From contig NZ_QUNO01000020.1 of assembly GCF_003387475.1 (NCBI RefSeq), positions 1 to 64,000 on the forward strand: DNA of 64,000 bases. Reading direction: 5' to 3'. The notes beneath the pieces are model-generated. The model saw nothing but the letters and a program-made list of their open reading frames with translations. It was not told the origin of the DNA and did no database searches. The translations under genes and the position numbers were made by a program. Source of the stretch: Kutzneria buriramensis (GTDB lineage: Bacteria; Actinomycetota; Actinomycetes; Mycobacteriales; Pseudonocardiaceae). Every line of letters begins with the position of its first letter. The stretch's first letter is position 1. Shown here piece after piece: positions 42,271 through 51,184 of this stretch.

Positions 42271-44622
42271 GTGACGGTCTCCGACCAGACGGTCGTGCGG
42301 GCAGACGCCGATCCCCATCCGACGATGCGGGTGCGAAAACGGGACGGTGGCTACGAAACCGTCGACGTCAACAAGATCGTGAGGGCGGTCGGGCGGTCCG
42401 CGGTGGGGCTGGCCGAGGTGGATCCGCTGCGGGTGGCCACCAAGACGATCAACGGCCTGTACGACGGCGCCACCACCGAGGAGCTGGACCGGCTGTCCAT
42501 CCAGACCGCCGCCGAGCTCGTCGCCGAGGAGCCCGAGTACTCCAGGCTGGCCGCGCAGCTGCTCGCCGCCTACATCGACAAGGAGGTCCGCGGCCAGGGC
42601 GTGCACTCGTTCAGCCAGAGCATCGCGCTGGGCCACCGCGAGGGCCTGATCGGCGACGCCACCGCGAAATTCGTTGCCACGCACGCCCGCAAGCTCGACG
42701 ACGCCATCGACGCCGACGCGGACCGCCGGTTCGAGTACTTCGGCCTGCGCACGGTGTACGACCGCTATCTGCTGCGCCACCCCAACTCGCGGGCGGTGCT
42801 GGAGCGTCCGCAGTACTGGCTGCTGCGCGTGGCCTGCGGCCTGTCGCACACCGCCGCCGAGGCGATCCGCTTCTACCGCTTGATGTCCTCGCTGGCGTAC
42901 CTGCCGAGCTCGCCGACGCTGTTCAACTCCGGCACCCGGCACACCCAGATGTCCTCCTGCTACCTGCTGGACTCGCCGCGTGACGAACTCGACTCGATCT
43001 ACGAGCGGTACGCGCAGGTGGCGCAGCTGTCCAAGTTCGCCGGCGGCATCGGCGTGCAGTGGTCCCGGGTCCGCTCGCGCGGGGCCCTGATCCGCGGCAC
43101 CAACGGCCATTCCAACGGCATCGTGCCGTGGCTGCGGACCCTTGACGCGTCGGTGGCGGCGGTCAACCAGGGCGGCCGGCGCAAGGGCGCGGCCTGCGTG
43201 TACCTGGAGACCTGGCACCCGGACGTCGAGGAGTTCCTGGAGCTGCGCGACAACACCGGCGAGGACGCGCGCCGCGCGCACAACCTCAACATCGCCAACT
43301 GGATCCCGGACGAGTTCATGCGCCGCGTCGAGGCCGACGCCGACTGGTCGCTGTTCGACCCGGACGAGACGCCGGAGCTGCCGGACCTGTGGGGCGAGGA
43401 CTTCGACCGCGCCTACCGCGCCGCCGAACAGGCCGGCCGCGCCGTGCGCACGGTCAAGGCCCGCGACCTGTACGCGAAGATGATGCGGACGCTGGCGCAG
43501 ACCGGCAACGGCTGGATGACGTTCAAGGACACGTCCAACCGCACCTGCAACCAGACCGCCGAACGCGGCAACGTCGTGCACCTTTCCAATCTCTGCACGG
43601 AGATCCTCGAGGTCACCAGCGACACCGAGACCGCGGTGTGCAACCTCGGCTCGGTCAACCTGGGCGCGCACGTGCTCGGCGAGGGGATGGACTGGGAGCG
43701 GCTGCGGGAGACCGTCCGCACCGCCGTCACGTTCCTGGACCGCGTGATCGACATCAACTACTACCCGACCGAGCCGGCCGGGCGTTCCAACCCGCGCTGG
43801 CGGCCGGTGGGCCTCGGCGTCATGGGCCTCCAGGACGTGTTCTTCAAGCTGCGTCTGGACTTCGACTCGGAGCAGGCGCGCGAGCTGTCCACGCGGATCG
43901 CCGAGGAGATCTACCTCACCGCCCTGGAGACCTCGGCGGATCTGGCCGCGAGCGCCGGCGCGCACCCGTCGTTCGCCGAGACCCGCGCGGCCCGTGGCGA
44001 TCTCCAGCCCGACCTGTGGGGCGTGACCCCGACGCAGTCCGAGCGCTGGACTCGGTTGCGGGAGAAGGTCGCCGAGCACGGCCTGCGCAACTCGCTGCTG
44101 ATCGCCGTCGCCCCGACGGCGACGATCGCGTCCATCGCCGGCTGCTACGAGTGCATCGAGCCGCAGGTGTCCAACGTGTTCAAGCGGGAAACCCTCTCCG
44201 GGGAGTTCCTGCAGGTCAACACCTATCTCGTCGCCGAGCTCAAGCGGCACGGCCAGTGGACCGCGCAGACCCGCGCCCAGCTCAAGCGGGACGACGGCTC
44301 GGCGCAGGGACTGACGGGCCTGCCCGAGGCGAGCCGGTCGCTGTTCCGCACCGCGTGGGAGCTTCCGCAGCGGTCCCTGATCGATCTCGCCGCCGCGCGC
44401 GGCCCGTACATCGACCAGAGCCAGTCGCTGAACCTGTTCGTCGCCTCGCCGACGATCGGCAAGCTGTCGTCGATGTACCGCTACGCCTGGCAATCCGGGC
44501 TGAAGACCACCTACTACCTGCGTTCCCGCCCGGCGACGCGCATCCAGCAGGCGACGGTGCCGGCTGTCGAGGCGATCGCCTGCTCCCTGGAGAACCCCGA
44601 GTCCTGCGAGGCATGCCAGTGA
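42271..44622 (+). CDS. nrdA: class Ia ribonucleotide reductase, large subunit
   Basis: A 783-residue NrdA. An N-terminal ATP-cone (about 15-105; VRKRDGGYETVDVNKIVRAV) gives allosteric activity control. The barrel has the active-site residues C230 (SSCYLLD), C442-T-E444 (NLCTE) and C457 (CNLGSVNL), the PTATIASIAG loop, and a C-terminal CEAC thiol shuttle. GTG 42271 lies 125 bp after the riboswitch. nrdB overlaps the stop codon. It reduces ribonucleoside diphosphates for DNA synthesis. Confidence 0.95.
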   Translation: MTVSDQTVVRADADPHPTMRVRKRDGGYETVDVNKIVRAVGRSAVGLAEVDPLRVATKTINGLYDGATTEELDRLSIQTAAELVAEEPEYSRLAAQLLAAYIDKEVRGQGVHSFSQSIALGHREGLIGDATAKFVATHARKLDDAIDADADRRFEYFGLRTVYDRYLLRHPNSRAVLERPQYWLLRVACGLSHTAAEAIRFYRLMSSLAYLPSSPTLFNSGTRHTQMSSCYLLDSPRDELDSIYERYAQVAQLSKFAGGIGVQWSRVRSRGALIRGTNGHSNGIVPWLRTLDASVAAVNQGGRRKGAACVYLETWHPDVEEFLELRDNTGEDARRAHNLNIANWIPDEFMRRVEADADWSLFDPDETPELPDLWGEDFDRAYRAAEQAGRAVRTVKARDLYAKMMRTLAQTGNGWMTFKDTSNRTCNQTAERGNVVHLSNLCTEILEVTSDTETAVCNLGSVNLGAHVLGEGMDWERLRETVRTAVTFLDRVIDINYYPTEPAGRSNPRWRPVGLGVMGLQDVFFKLRLDFDSEQARELSTRIAEEIYLTALETSADLAASAGAHPSFAETRAARGDLQPDLWGVTPTQSERWTRLREKVAEHGLRNSLLIAVAPTATIASIAGCYECIEPQVSNVFKRETLSGEFLQVNTYLVAELKRHGQWTAQTRAQLKRDDGSAQGLTGLPEASRSLFRTAWELPQRSLIDLAAARGPYIDQSQSLNLFVASPTIGKLSSMYRYAWQSGLKTTYYLRSRPATRIQQATVPAVEAIACSLENPESCEACQ

Positions 44623-45638
44623 CGACGTTCGCCCGTAAGCAGTCCCTGCTCGACCCGGGCATGGACCTGACCCTGCGCCCCATGCGGTATCCGCTGTTCT
44701 ACGAGCGTTTCCGCGACGCCATCAAGAACACGTGGACCGTCGAGGAGGTCGACCTGCACTCCGACCTCGCCGACCTGAACAAGCTGACGCCGGCCGAGCG
44801 GCACCTGGTCAACCGGCTGGTCGCGTTCTTCGCCACCGGCGACACCATCGTCGCCAACAACCTCGTGCTCAACCTGTACGAGCACGTCAACGCCCCGGAG
44901 GCGCGGCTCTACCTGTCGCGGCAGCTGTTCGAGGAGGCCGTGCACGTCCAGTTCTACCTGACGCTGCTCGACACCTACCTGCCCGACGAGAACGAGCGGA
45001 TCGAGGCGTTCGCGGCGGTGGAGAACATCCCGTCCATCCGCAACAAGGCCGAGTTCTGCTTCAAGTGGATCGACTCCATCGAGCACCTGAACCGCTTGCA
45101 CAGCAAGGAGGACCGGCGGGCGTTCCTGCTCAACCTGATCTGCTTCGCCGCGTGCATCGAGGGCCTGTTCTTCTACGGGGCCTTCGCGTACGTGTACTTC
45201 CTGCGCTCGCGGGGCCTGCTCAACGGCCTCGCCTCCGGCACCAACTGGGTCTTCCGCGACGAGTCGATGCACATGGCGTTCGCGTTCGACGTGGTGGACA
45301 CCGTGCGCCGCGAGGAACCCGACCTGTTCGACGACGAGCTGCACGACCAGGTCCGGCAGATGCTGCGTGAGGCCGTCGACGCCGAGACGCAGTTCGCCGA
45401 AGACCTGCTCGTGCAGGGCGTGGCCGGTTTGTCGTTGGCGGACATGCGGTCCTACCTCGAGCACGTCGCCGACCGGCGGCTGGCCGCGCTGGGCCTGGCG
45501 CCGGAGTTCAACGCCCGCAACCCGTTCGCGTTCATGGAGTTGCAGGACGTGCAGGAGCTGTCCAACTTCTTCGAGCGGCGGGTGTCGGCGTATCAGGTCG
45601 CGGTGACCGGAACCGTGAGCTTCGACGAGGACTTCTAG
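44619..45638 (+). CDS. nrdB: class Ia ribonucleotide reductase, small subunit
   Basis: A 339-residue diiron R2 protein. E106-AV-H109-VQF-Y113 gives metal ligands and the radical tyrosine, and DESMHMAF carries the second ExxH. GTG 44619 has GAGG 7 nt upstream and overlaps the nrdA stop (GTGA); an ATG at 44613 is too close to the ribosome site. It makes the tyrosyl radical used by NrdA. No nrdR or nrdI gene is adjacent. Confidence 0.95.
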   Translation: MTTFARKQSLLDPGMDLTLRPMRYPLFYERFRDAIKNTWTVEEVDLHSDLADLNKLTPAERHLVNRLVAFFATGDTIVANNLVLNLYEHVNAPEARLYLSRQLFEEAVHVQFYLTLLDTYLPDENERIEAFAAVENIPSIRNKAEFCFKWIDSIEHLNRLHSKEDRRAFLLNLICFAACIEGLFFYGAFAYVYFLRSRGLLNGLASGTNWVFRDESMHMAFAFDVVDTVRREEPDLFDDELHDQVRQMLREAVDAETQFAEDLLVQGVAGLSLADMRSYLEHVADRRLAALGLAPEFNARNPFAFMELQDVQELSNFFERRVSAYQVAVTGTVSFDEDF

Positions 45639-45707
45639 CCGGACACCGTAAAGAACCTGTTCGGGTGACGCTGGCCCCTTGCGTTCGGTGCCTACCATGG
45701 GTCGGTG

Positions 45708-46232
45708 ATGGATGGCGTTCGCCGAGTGGTCGTCGGTGTCGACGGCTCGGTCGGCAGCTTGCAGGCCTTGCGACGGGCGGTGACCGAGGCGCGGATGCGC
45801 GCGGTCCCGCTCGTCGCGGTGGTCGCGTGGAGCGCGCCGGGTGGCGAGGTCGCCTACCGGCGCACGCTCGACGTGAAGCTGAAGAAGATGTGGGAGCAGG
45901 GCGCCTGGGAGCGGCTGGCCAGGGCGTGGGACGAGGCGCTTGGCGGCATCCCGCACGACGTGGACGTGCAGCAGGTGGCGGTGCGGGCCGACGCGGGCAA
46001 GGCGCTGGTGCGGATCGCCGAGGACGAGAACGACCTGTTGGTGATCGGCGCGGGCCGGCGCAGTCCGCTGCGGCGGGCGCTGATTCCCTCGGTGCCGAGG
46101 TACTGCGCTGCCCACGCGCTGTGTTCCGTCCTGCTGGTGCCGCCGTCGCCGCTGAGCCGGCAGATGGATCACGGCATGCTGCCGCGGCTGCTGCGGCGTC
46201 GGCGCGCGGTGAACCACCTGGTCGGCGGCTGA
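45708..46232 (+). CDS. universal stress protein (UspA fold)
   Basis: A 174-residue protein with the USP beginning VVVGVDGSVGSLQALRRAV and a C-terminal ATP-loop-like IGAGRRSPLRRALIPSVPRY, in which the classical GxxGxxxxxxxxG(S/T) spacing is only partly kept. A basic tail (RRLLRRRRAV) extends beyond the domain. It overlaps the convergent membrane-protein gene by 64 bp. Confidence 0.82.
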   Translation: MDGVRRVVVGVDGSVGSLQALRRAVTEARMRAVPLVAVVAWSAPGGEVAYRRTLDVKLKKMWEQGAWERLARAWDEALGGIPHDVDVQQVAVRADAGKALVRIAEDENDLLVIGAGRRSPLRRALIPSVPRYCAAHALCSVLLVPPSPLSRQMDHGMLPRLLRRRRAVNHLVGG

Positions 46233-46612
46233 GCGGACAGCCACGGGGCCAGTTGCAGGACGCCGAAGACCACCTCCACGGCGAAGAACCCCCACAACAG
46301 TCCGGTGGCGCCGTGCGTTGCCCCGTAGGCCTCCCACAGGGCGAACAGGGTTCGCGCCGCGCCGTCGTACAGGCCGTAGACGGCTCGCGGGTCGGTCAGG
46401 CGCAACACCGCCCACACGATCACCACCGACCCCATCAGGTTGGCGTACATGACCTGCGTCGGATCGCCGGCGGGCATCGCCCCGAGTCCGAGCGCCAGGC
46501 CCAGCGCGGACAGCGCCCGCCGGGCCAGTTCGTACGTCCACGGCGTGACGAAAGCCGCCGTGACAACGAGGTCGTAGCCGGCGCTGAGGCGGACGAGTCG
46601 TCGGTAGTCCAT
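46169..46612 (-). CDS. hypothetical four-helix membrane protein
   Basis: A 147-residue integral membrane protein with about four helices (LVVTAAFVTPWTYELA; LSALGLALGLG; NLMGSVVIVWAVLRL; GLLWGFFAVEVVFGVLQLA) and a basic C-terminal tail. No family motif that I can name. ATG 46612 is divergent from the MerR gene, and the dyad at 46631-46644 lies in its promoter, so it may be the MerR target. Confidence 0.72.
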   Translation of the reverse strand: MDYRRLVRLSAGYDLVVTAAFVTPWTYELARRALSALGLALGLGAMPAGDPTQVMYANLMGSVVIVWAVLRLTDPRAVYGLYDGAARTLFALWEAYGATHGATGLLWGFFAVEVVFGVLQLAPWLSAQPPTRWFTARRRRSSRGSMP

Positions 46613-46630
46613 GGGGTCGACGCTAAACAG

Positions 46631-46644
46631 TGGAGTACGCTCCA
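46631..46644. promoter_or_regulatory. MerR-type dyad TGGAGTACGCTCCA
   Basis: TGGAG-TACG-CTCCA lies between the divergent membrane-protein and MerR genes, 19 bp from one and 33 bp from the other. Size and base content match the operators of MerR regulators. Confidence 0.6.
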
Positions 46645-46676
46645 GGGTCAAGTCCACGCCAGCGACGGAGTCGACC

Positions 46677-47054
46677 ATGCGTATCGGGGAACTGGCCGCG
46701 CGGACGGGCCTGAGCCGGGACGCCATCCGGTTCTACGAGAAGGTCGGGCTGGTCGCCGGCCGGCGGCTCGGCAACGGCTACCGTGACTTCCCGCCCGAGA
46801 CCGTCCCGTGGCTCCAGTACGTCCGCACCGCGCAGGCGCTCGGGTTCTCGCTCGGCGAGATCGCCGAGAACCTGGCCGAACTGCGGGACGTGCCCGACTC
46901 GGCCGAAGCGCTGTCCGCGCTGTTCCGGGACAAGATCCGGCTCATCGACGCGCGGATGGCGGAACTCGCCACGCTGCGCGCGGATCTGGTGGCGCGCGTG
47001 GACACGGGCTGCCCGCTGCGCGCTAGTTCTCCGGCTGCCAGCGGTACTTCTTGA
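46677..47054 (+). CDS. MerR-family regulator
   Basis: A 125-residue MerR protein: HTH and wing at 1-70 (MRIGELAARTGLSRDAIRFYE, GYRDFPPETVPWLQYVRTAQ) and a dimerisation helix (about 75-110). A single Cys near the end (DTGCPLRA) is at the place where metal-sensing MerR proteins (CueR/ZntR) carry their ligands, but the second Cys is lacking. It overlaps the convergent ATL gene by 32 bp. Confidence 0.88.
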   Translation: MRIGELAARTGLSRDAIRFYEKVGLVAGRRLGNGYRDFPPETVPWLQYVRTAQALGFSLGEIAENLAELRDVPDSAEALSALFRDKIRLIDARMAELATLRADLVARVDTGCPLRASSPAASGTS

Positions 47055-47316
47055 GGTTCACCTTCTGACCGTCGGCGAGCACGCCCTCCGCCCGCAGCCG
47101 CGCGAGCTGCTCGTGCGCGATGTGCGGGGCGGGGGTGCCGTTGGCCCGCAGGATCCGGTGCCAGGGCAGGTCGTGACCGTCCTCGGCGAGCATCGCACCG
47201 ACCATGCGCGGGGACGGCGCGCCGGCCATGGCGGCGATGTCGCCGTAGGTGGAGACCTGCCCGGGCGGCACGTCCCTGATCGCTTCCCGCATCCGCTCGT
47301 GCAACTCCTCGTCCAT
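47023..47316 (-). CDS. alkyltransferase-like (ATL) DNA-repair protein
   Basis: A 97-residue protein of the MGMT DNA-binding domain: VPPGQVSTYGDIA, the arginine-finger helix (SPRMVGAML), and PWHRI in place of the reactive PCHR. Trp instead of Cys marks ATL proteins, which bind O6-alkylguanine and flag it for nucleotide excision repair rather than removing the alkyl group. Confidence 0.9.
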   Translation of the reverse strand: MDEELHERMREAIRDVPPGQVSTYGDIAAMAGAPSPRMVGAMLAEDGHDLPWHRILRANGTPAPHIAHEQLARLRAEGVLADGQKVNLKKYRWQPEN

Positions 47317-47404
47317 GCGCTGGATTATGCCCGCTCTGTGACAGCTCCTCGACGGTTCCCCACATTCCGCGTCGGACCGGTCACTCGTCGCTACCGTCGC
47401 CGGC

Positions 47405-48847
47405 ATGCGACGAAGCACCCCAGCCGCGGCAGCGACCGCGGCGCTCTGTCTGGTTGTCGCGGCGCCGGCGTTCGCCGGGCCCGCGCCGGGCGCGGACAGC
47501 CTCGGCGACCGTGTCTTCACGGCGTTGGGAAACGGCGGCTACGACGTCCAGCACTACGACGTCAGCTACGACTACCGGGCTGGCAGCACGCTGATGGACT
47601 CGGCCGTGCGGATCGACGCCACGGCAACGCAATCGCTGTCCTCGTTCAGCCTCGACTCGGTCGTCCGGAAGATCAATTCCGTGACGGTGGACGGCCGGGC
47701 GGCTGCCTTCCGCACCCAGGACGCCAACGAGAAGCTCTACGTCACCCCGGACCGGCCGGTGGGCCGGGGTCAGCACTTCGACGTGGAGATCTCGTACGTC
47801 TCCGACCGCACCTACGACCCGAAGTCACCGGCGCCGGCCGATCCGCAGGGCCGGCACTGGTTCGAGAAGCCGGACGGCTTCGTGACCTTCGCGCAGCCGG
47901 ACCGGGCGCACGAGTTCTTTCCCAGCAACGACTATCCCAGCGACAAGGCCCGGTTCACCACGCACATCACCGTGCCGAACGACGTGCAGGCGGTGTCCAA
48001 CGGCACCCTGCGCGACAAGAAGACGGTCGGCGACCGTACCACGTACACCTACGGCACCCGTGACCCGATTCCCACCGACACGGCGGTGTTCGCGGTCGGC
48101 CACTTCACGGAGATCACCGCTGCCGGCCCGCACGGCCTGCCGCTGCGCAGCTACGTGACGGCGTCGCAGGCGGACGCCTCGAAGACCTTCGTCAACGACA
48201 TTCCGAGCGAGGTCGCGTGGGTCGAGCAGCATCTTGGGCCGTACCCGTTCGAGACGTACGGTGTGCTCGGCGTTGACGGCGAGTACTTCGGGGCGATGGA
48301 GAACGCGACTCTGTCGACGTTCAACGCCCAGGCCGGCTTGCAAGGCCCGATCGGGCTCACCGCGACGATGGTGCACGAGCTCGTGCACCAGTGGTTCGGC
48401 GATGCCGTGTCGGTCCGGAACTGGAGCGACATGTGGCTCAGCGAGGGCCACGCCAGCTTCTACAGCTTCCTCTACCAGGGGGACAAGGGATTTCGGCCCA
48501 CGGAGGACGGCCTGCACAGCTGGTACCAGCAGGACAACAGCTTCCGGGCCAGCGACGGCCCGCCGGGACGCCCGAAGGACACGATCAGCGTGCTGGGCAC
48601 CACCAACAGCATGGCGCTGATGCTGTACGGCCTGCGCTACCAGGTCGGCGTGGACACGTTCCAGCGCATCGAGCGGACCTTCTTCGAGCGGTTCCGCAAC
48701 CGATCGGCGGCCACGCAGGACTACATCGACGTGGCGAACCAGGTGTCCGGCAAGGACTTCACCGGCTACGTCAAGGACTGGCTCTACAGCGATCACACGC
48801 CGCCGATGCCCGGCCACCCGGATTGGCAGCCGGGATCGGCGACATGA
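47405..48847 (+). CDS. secreted M1-family metallopeptidase
   Basis: A 480-residue exported aminopeptidase-like enzyme. A signal peptide (MRRSTPAAAATAALCLVVA, cleavage near AFA-GP) precedes the M1 N-domain and the catalytic domain with G296-AMEN300 and H324-ELVH328 with E347 (zinc). It lacks the long C-terminal helical domain of PepN (about 860 residues), as in other short secreted actinobacterial M1 peptidases. Convergent with the M64 gene; the stop codons are adjacent. Confidence 0.9.
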   Translation: MRRSTPAAAATAALCLVVAAPAFAGPAPGADSLGDRVFTALGNGGYDVQHYDVSYDYRAGSTLMDSAVRIDATATQSLSSFSLDSVVRKINSVTVDGRAAAFRTQDANEKLYVTPDRPVGRGQHFDVEISYVSDRTYDPKSPAPADPQGRHWFEKPDGFVTFAQPDRAHEFFPSNDYPSDKARFTTHITVPNDVQAVSNGTLRDKKTVGDRTTYTYGTRDPIPTDTAVFAVGHFTEITAAGPHGLPLRSYVTASQADASKTFVNDIPSEVAWVEQHLGPYPFETYGVLGVDGEYFGAMENATLSTFNAQAGLQGPIGLTATMVHELVHQWFGDAVSVRNWSDMWLSEGHASFYSFLYQGDKGFRPTEDGLHSWYQQDNSFRASDGPPGRPKDTISVLGTTNSMALMLYGLRYQVGVDTFQRIERTFFERFRNRSAATQDYIDVANQVSGKDFTGYVKDWLYSDHTPPMPGHPDWQPGSAT

Positions 48848-51100
48848 CTACAGTGAGGAGCACTGCCCGAGCGCACCGCCGCGCACCGTGTTGGGTGCGG
48901 CGATGTTGCTCGGGGCGGGGGAGTTGCCGACGCAGGTCAGCGCACCGGTGACGCTGACGCCGGCCACGACCGGCTGCCGTGCCCCGGTGTTGTTGCCGGA
49001 CAGGGCGAGGGCGCCCTGCACGCTGCCGCCGACGATCGTCACGTCGTGCGCGGTGCCGGCGATGGTCGCCGCGCCGCGCACGGTCGTGTCGAGCAGTTCC
49101 ACCGAGTCGGCGTTAGCGGCACTGATGCCGCCCGTGATCGTCGAACCGGTCGCGACCAGCGACGCGCCCGGTTGCACGACGATCGCGCCGTGGAGCTGGG
49201 CGTGATCGAGGCAGGTGACGCCGTCGGTGACGACGATTGCGCCGTCGTGGCTGCCGGTGATCGTGTTGGTGCAAGCCGGCGGGGCCGGCAGCAGGTTCAC
49301 CTGGAAGCTCTTGGCGGTCGCGGTGTTGCCGGCGGCGTCGGTGGTGCGGTACTCGATGGTGTGCTGGCCGTAGCTCGGCGTCGGATCGTCCCAAGGGGAC
49401 AGTCGCGGCTTGCCCAGCTTGCCGTAGACCAGGTGGTCTATCTCGGTGCCGCTCGGCGTGAAGTGCCACGGCGAGGTGGAGTCGCTCGGCCAGCCGAAGT
49501 AGTTGAACCAGCCGTCGCCGTCCGTGCGGAATTCGCTGGTGAGCGCGCCCGTGCGGTCGTCGGCGGCGGTCAGCTTCATCGTGAACGGTCCATTGTAGAC
49601 GTACTCGCTCGTGCCGTCCGCCTTGCGCACGGTGAGCAGCGAGTTCGACAGTTGGTAGTCGGTGGTCGGATCCGTCGCGTCCACGGCCCAGCTGCGGGTG
49701 TCGGTGCCGACCGCGGCGGTCAGCGTGTGCGTGCCCGTCAGCCTGAGTGCCTTGAGGTCGAGGTCGTTTGCCGTGCTGGCCAACGATTTTCCGTCCAGCG
49801 CCCACCGTACCGGCACGACCTGGTTCGACGGGTGCGTGGTGTCGGCGAACACGACCTCGTCCGCACCGACCGGCCGGTCGGTCTCCGTGGTGTCCGTGAA
49901 CGTGACCGGGGTGGTGGTCGGCGGTGTCTTGATCGAGGCGTCGACCGACCAGGCGTGGGTGTTGGTCAGCGCCTGCCGGATCGCCGGGTCACGCACGAAG
50001 TCCGTCGGGTCGACCACCGTCGCCGTCAGCTTGTGCTTGCCCTTGAGGTTGAGCGGCCGCAGGTCCAGCTGCTGGCCGTTCGCCGACAGCTGCTTGCCGT
50101 CCAGGCTCCAGGTGATCGTCAGCGGGTGGCTGTTCGGGTGCATCGGCTCCACCCACACCACCCGGTCCGCGCCGATCGCCTTGGCCATCGGCGTCGTGTC
50201 CTGCACGATGCTGGTCTTCGCCGAGATCTGCTTGGTCATGTCCTCGCGGCCGACCTGGTCGTACGGGTAGCCCAGTGTCTTCATGATCGAGTGCGCGCTG
50301 GGCCGCCAGACGCCGCTGCCGCTGTACATGCCCGACTCGTAGCGGCCGATCGTGCCGCCCGCCTCGCTCGGCTCGCCCAGCCAGCGCCACCACTTCTTCT
50401 GCTGGTCCTTCATCTCCTGCTCGGTCAGCAGCGTGTGGTGCACCGAGTCCGGCTCGCCGCCCGTGTACGCGCCGCCGCGCACACCCCGGGCGTAGTAGTC
50501 GTACTCGTCCTGCAATCCGCCCAGCGAGTGCCCCAGCTCGTGCGGCGTGATCAGCGACGACATCGCGTTGCCGCCCGAGGCCGTCGCGTACGTGCCGCCC
50601 ACGCCGCCGTACGTCGTGCTGTTGGCGATGGCCAGGATCTGCCGGTTCGCGTCCGTCGTGCCCGGCACCAGGTTCGCGTACGCCGTCGCCGCGTCGCCGT
50701 CCATGCCCAGCGCTCGCTGCACGCCGTTCGGGTCGCAGCCCGACCAGAACGCCATGTGCAGCGGCGTGTTCCGCTGCGGCGAGGTCAGGTCGGGGTCGCA
50801 GCTCACGCCCGACTCCGCCGACGGGATCTCCACCGAGTACACGTTGATGTAGTTCCGGTACGACTTGAACGGCTCGAACGTGAACAAGACGTTCATGTGT
50901 CTGTCCACGTCCGCACGGAACTTCGGCATGTCCGCCGTCGTGTAGCCGTCGCCGAGGACCACCAGGTTGAAGCGCTTCGCCGGGTCGCCGGTGACCCGGA
51001 TCGGCACGACCGTGGCCGGCCCGGTGGCCGCCGTCGCGATCGGGACCGGGAGCAGCGCCAGGGCCGACACCATGCCGGCGATGAGGATTCGTCTCAACAC
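48848..51100 (-). CDS. secreted M64 (IgA-peptidase-like) metallopeptidase
   Basis: A 750-residue exported peptidase: signal peptide (VLRRILIAGMVSALALL, cleavage near ATAAT), M64 catalytic domain with H187-ELGH191 followed by SLGGLQDEYD, then Ig-like repeats (VGADEVVFADT, VTPVRW-type units) and a C-terminal right-handed parallel-repeat tail (HGAIVVQPGASLVATGSTI). The tail of repeated GxxxI units may bind polymer or cell wall. GTG 51100 starts right at the signal peptide. It is divergent from an S9 peptidase gene. Confidence 0.87.
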   Translation of the reverse strand: MLRRILIAGMVSALALLPVPIATAATGPATVVPIRVTGDPAKRFNLVVLGDGYTTADMPKFRADVDRHMNVLFTFEPFKSYRNYINVYSVEIPSAESGVSCDPDLTSPQRNTPLHMAFWSGCDPNGVQRALGMDGDAATAYANLVPGTTDANRQILAIANSTTYGGVGGTYATASGGNAMSSLITPHELGHSLGGLQDEYDYYARGVRGGAYTGGEPDSVHHTLLTEQEMKDQQKKWWRWLGEPSEAGGTIGRYESGMYSGSGVWRPSAHSIMKTLGYPYDQVGREDMTKQISAKTSIVQDTTPMAKAIGADRVVWVEPMHPNSHPLTITWSLDGKQLSANGQQLDLRPLNLKGKHKLTATVVDPTDFVRDPAIRQALTNTHAWSVDASIKTPPTTTPVTFTDTTETDRPVGADEVVFADTTHPSNQVVPVRWALDGKSLASTANDLDLKALRLTGTHTLTAAVGTDTRSWAVDATDPTTDYQLSNSLLTVRKADGTSEYVYNGPFTMKLTAADDRTGALTSEFRTDGDGWFNYFGWPSDSTSPWHFTPSGTEIDHLVYGKLGKPRLSPWDDPTPSYGQHTIEYRTTDAAGNTATAKSFQVNLLPAPPACTNTITGSHDGAIVVTDGVTCLDHAQLHGAIVVQPGASLVATGSTITGGISAANADSVELLDTTVRGAATIAGTAHDVTIVGGSVQGALALSGNNTGARQPVVAGVSVTGALTCVGNSPAPSNIAAPNTVRGGALGQCSSL

Positions 51101-51184
51101 ACGGCCGACGCTAGGAACCCCGCGCACCGCTCACAAGGTCCGAAAGTCGCCTGATTTCAACGGATTTCCGGTAGCGTCGGCCCG

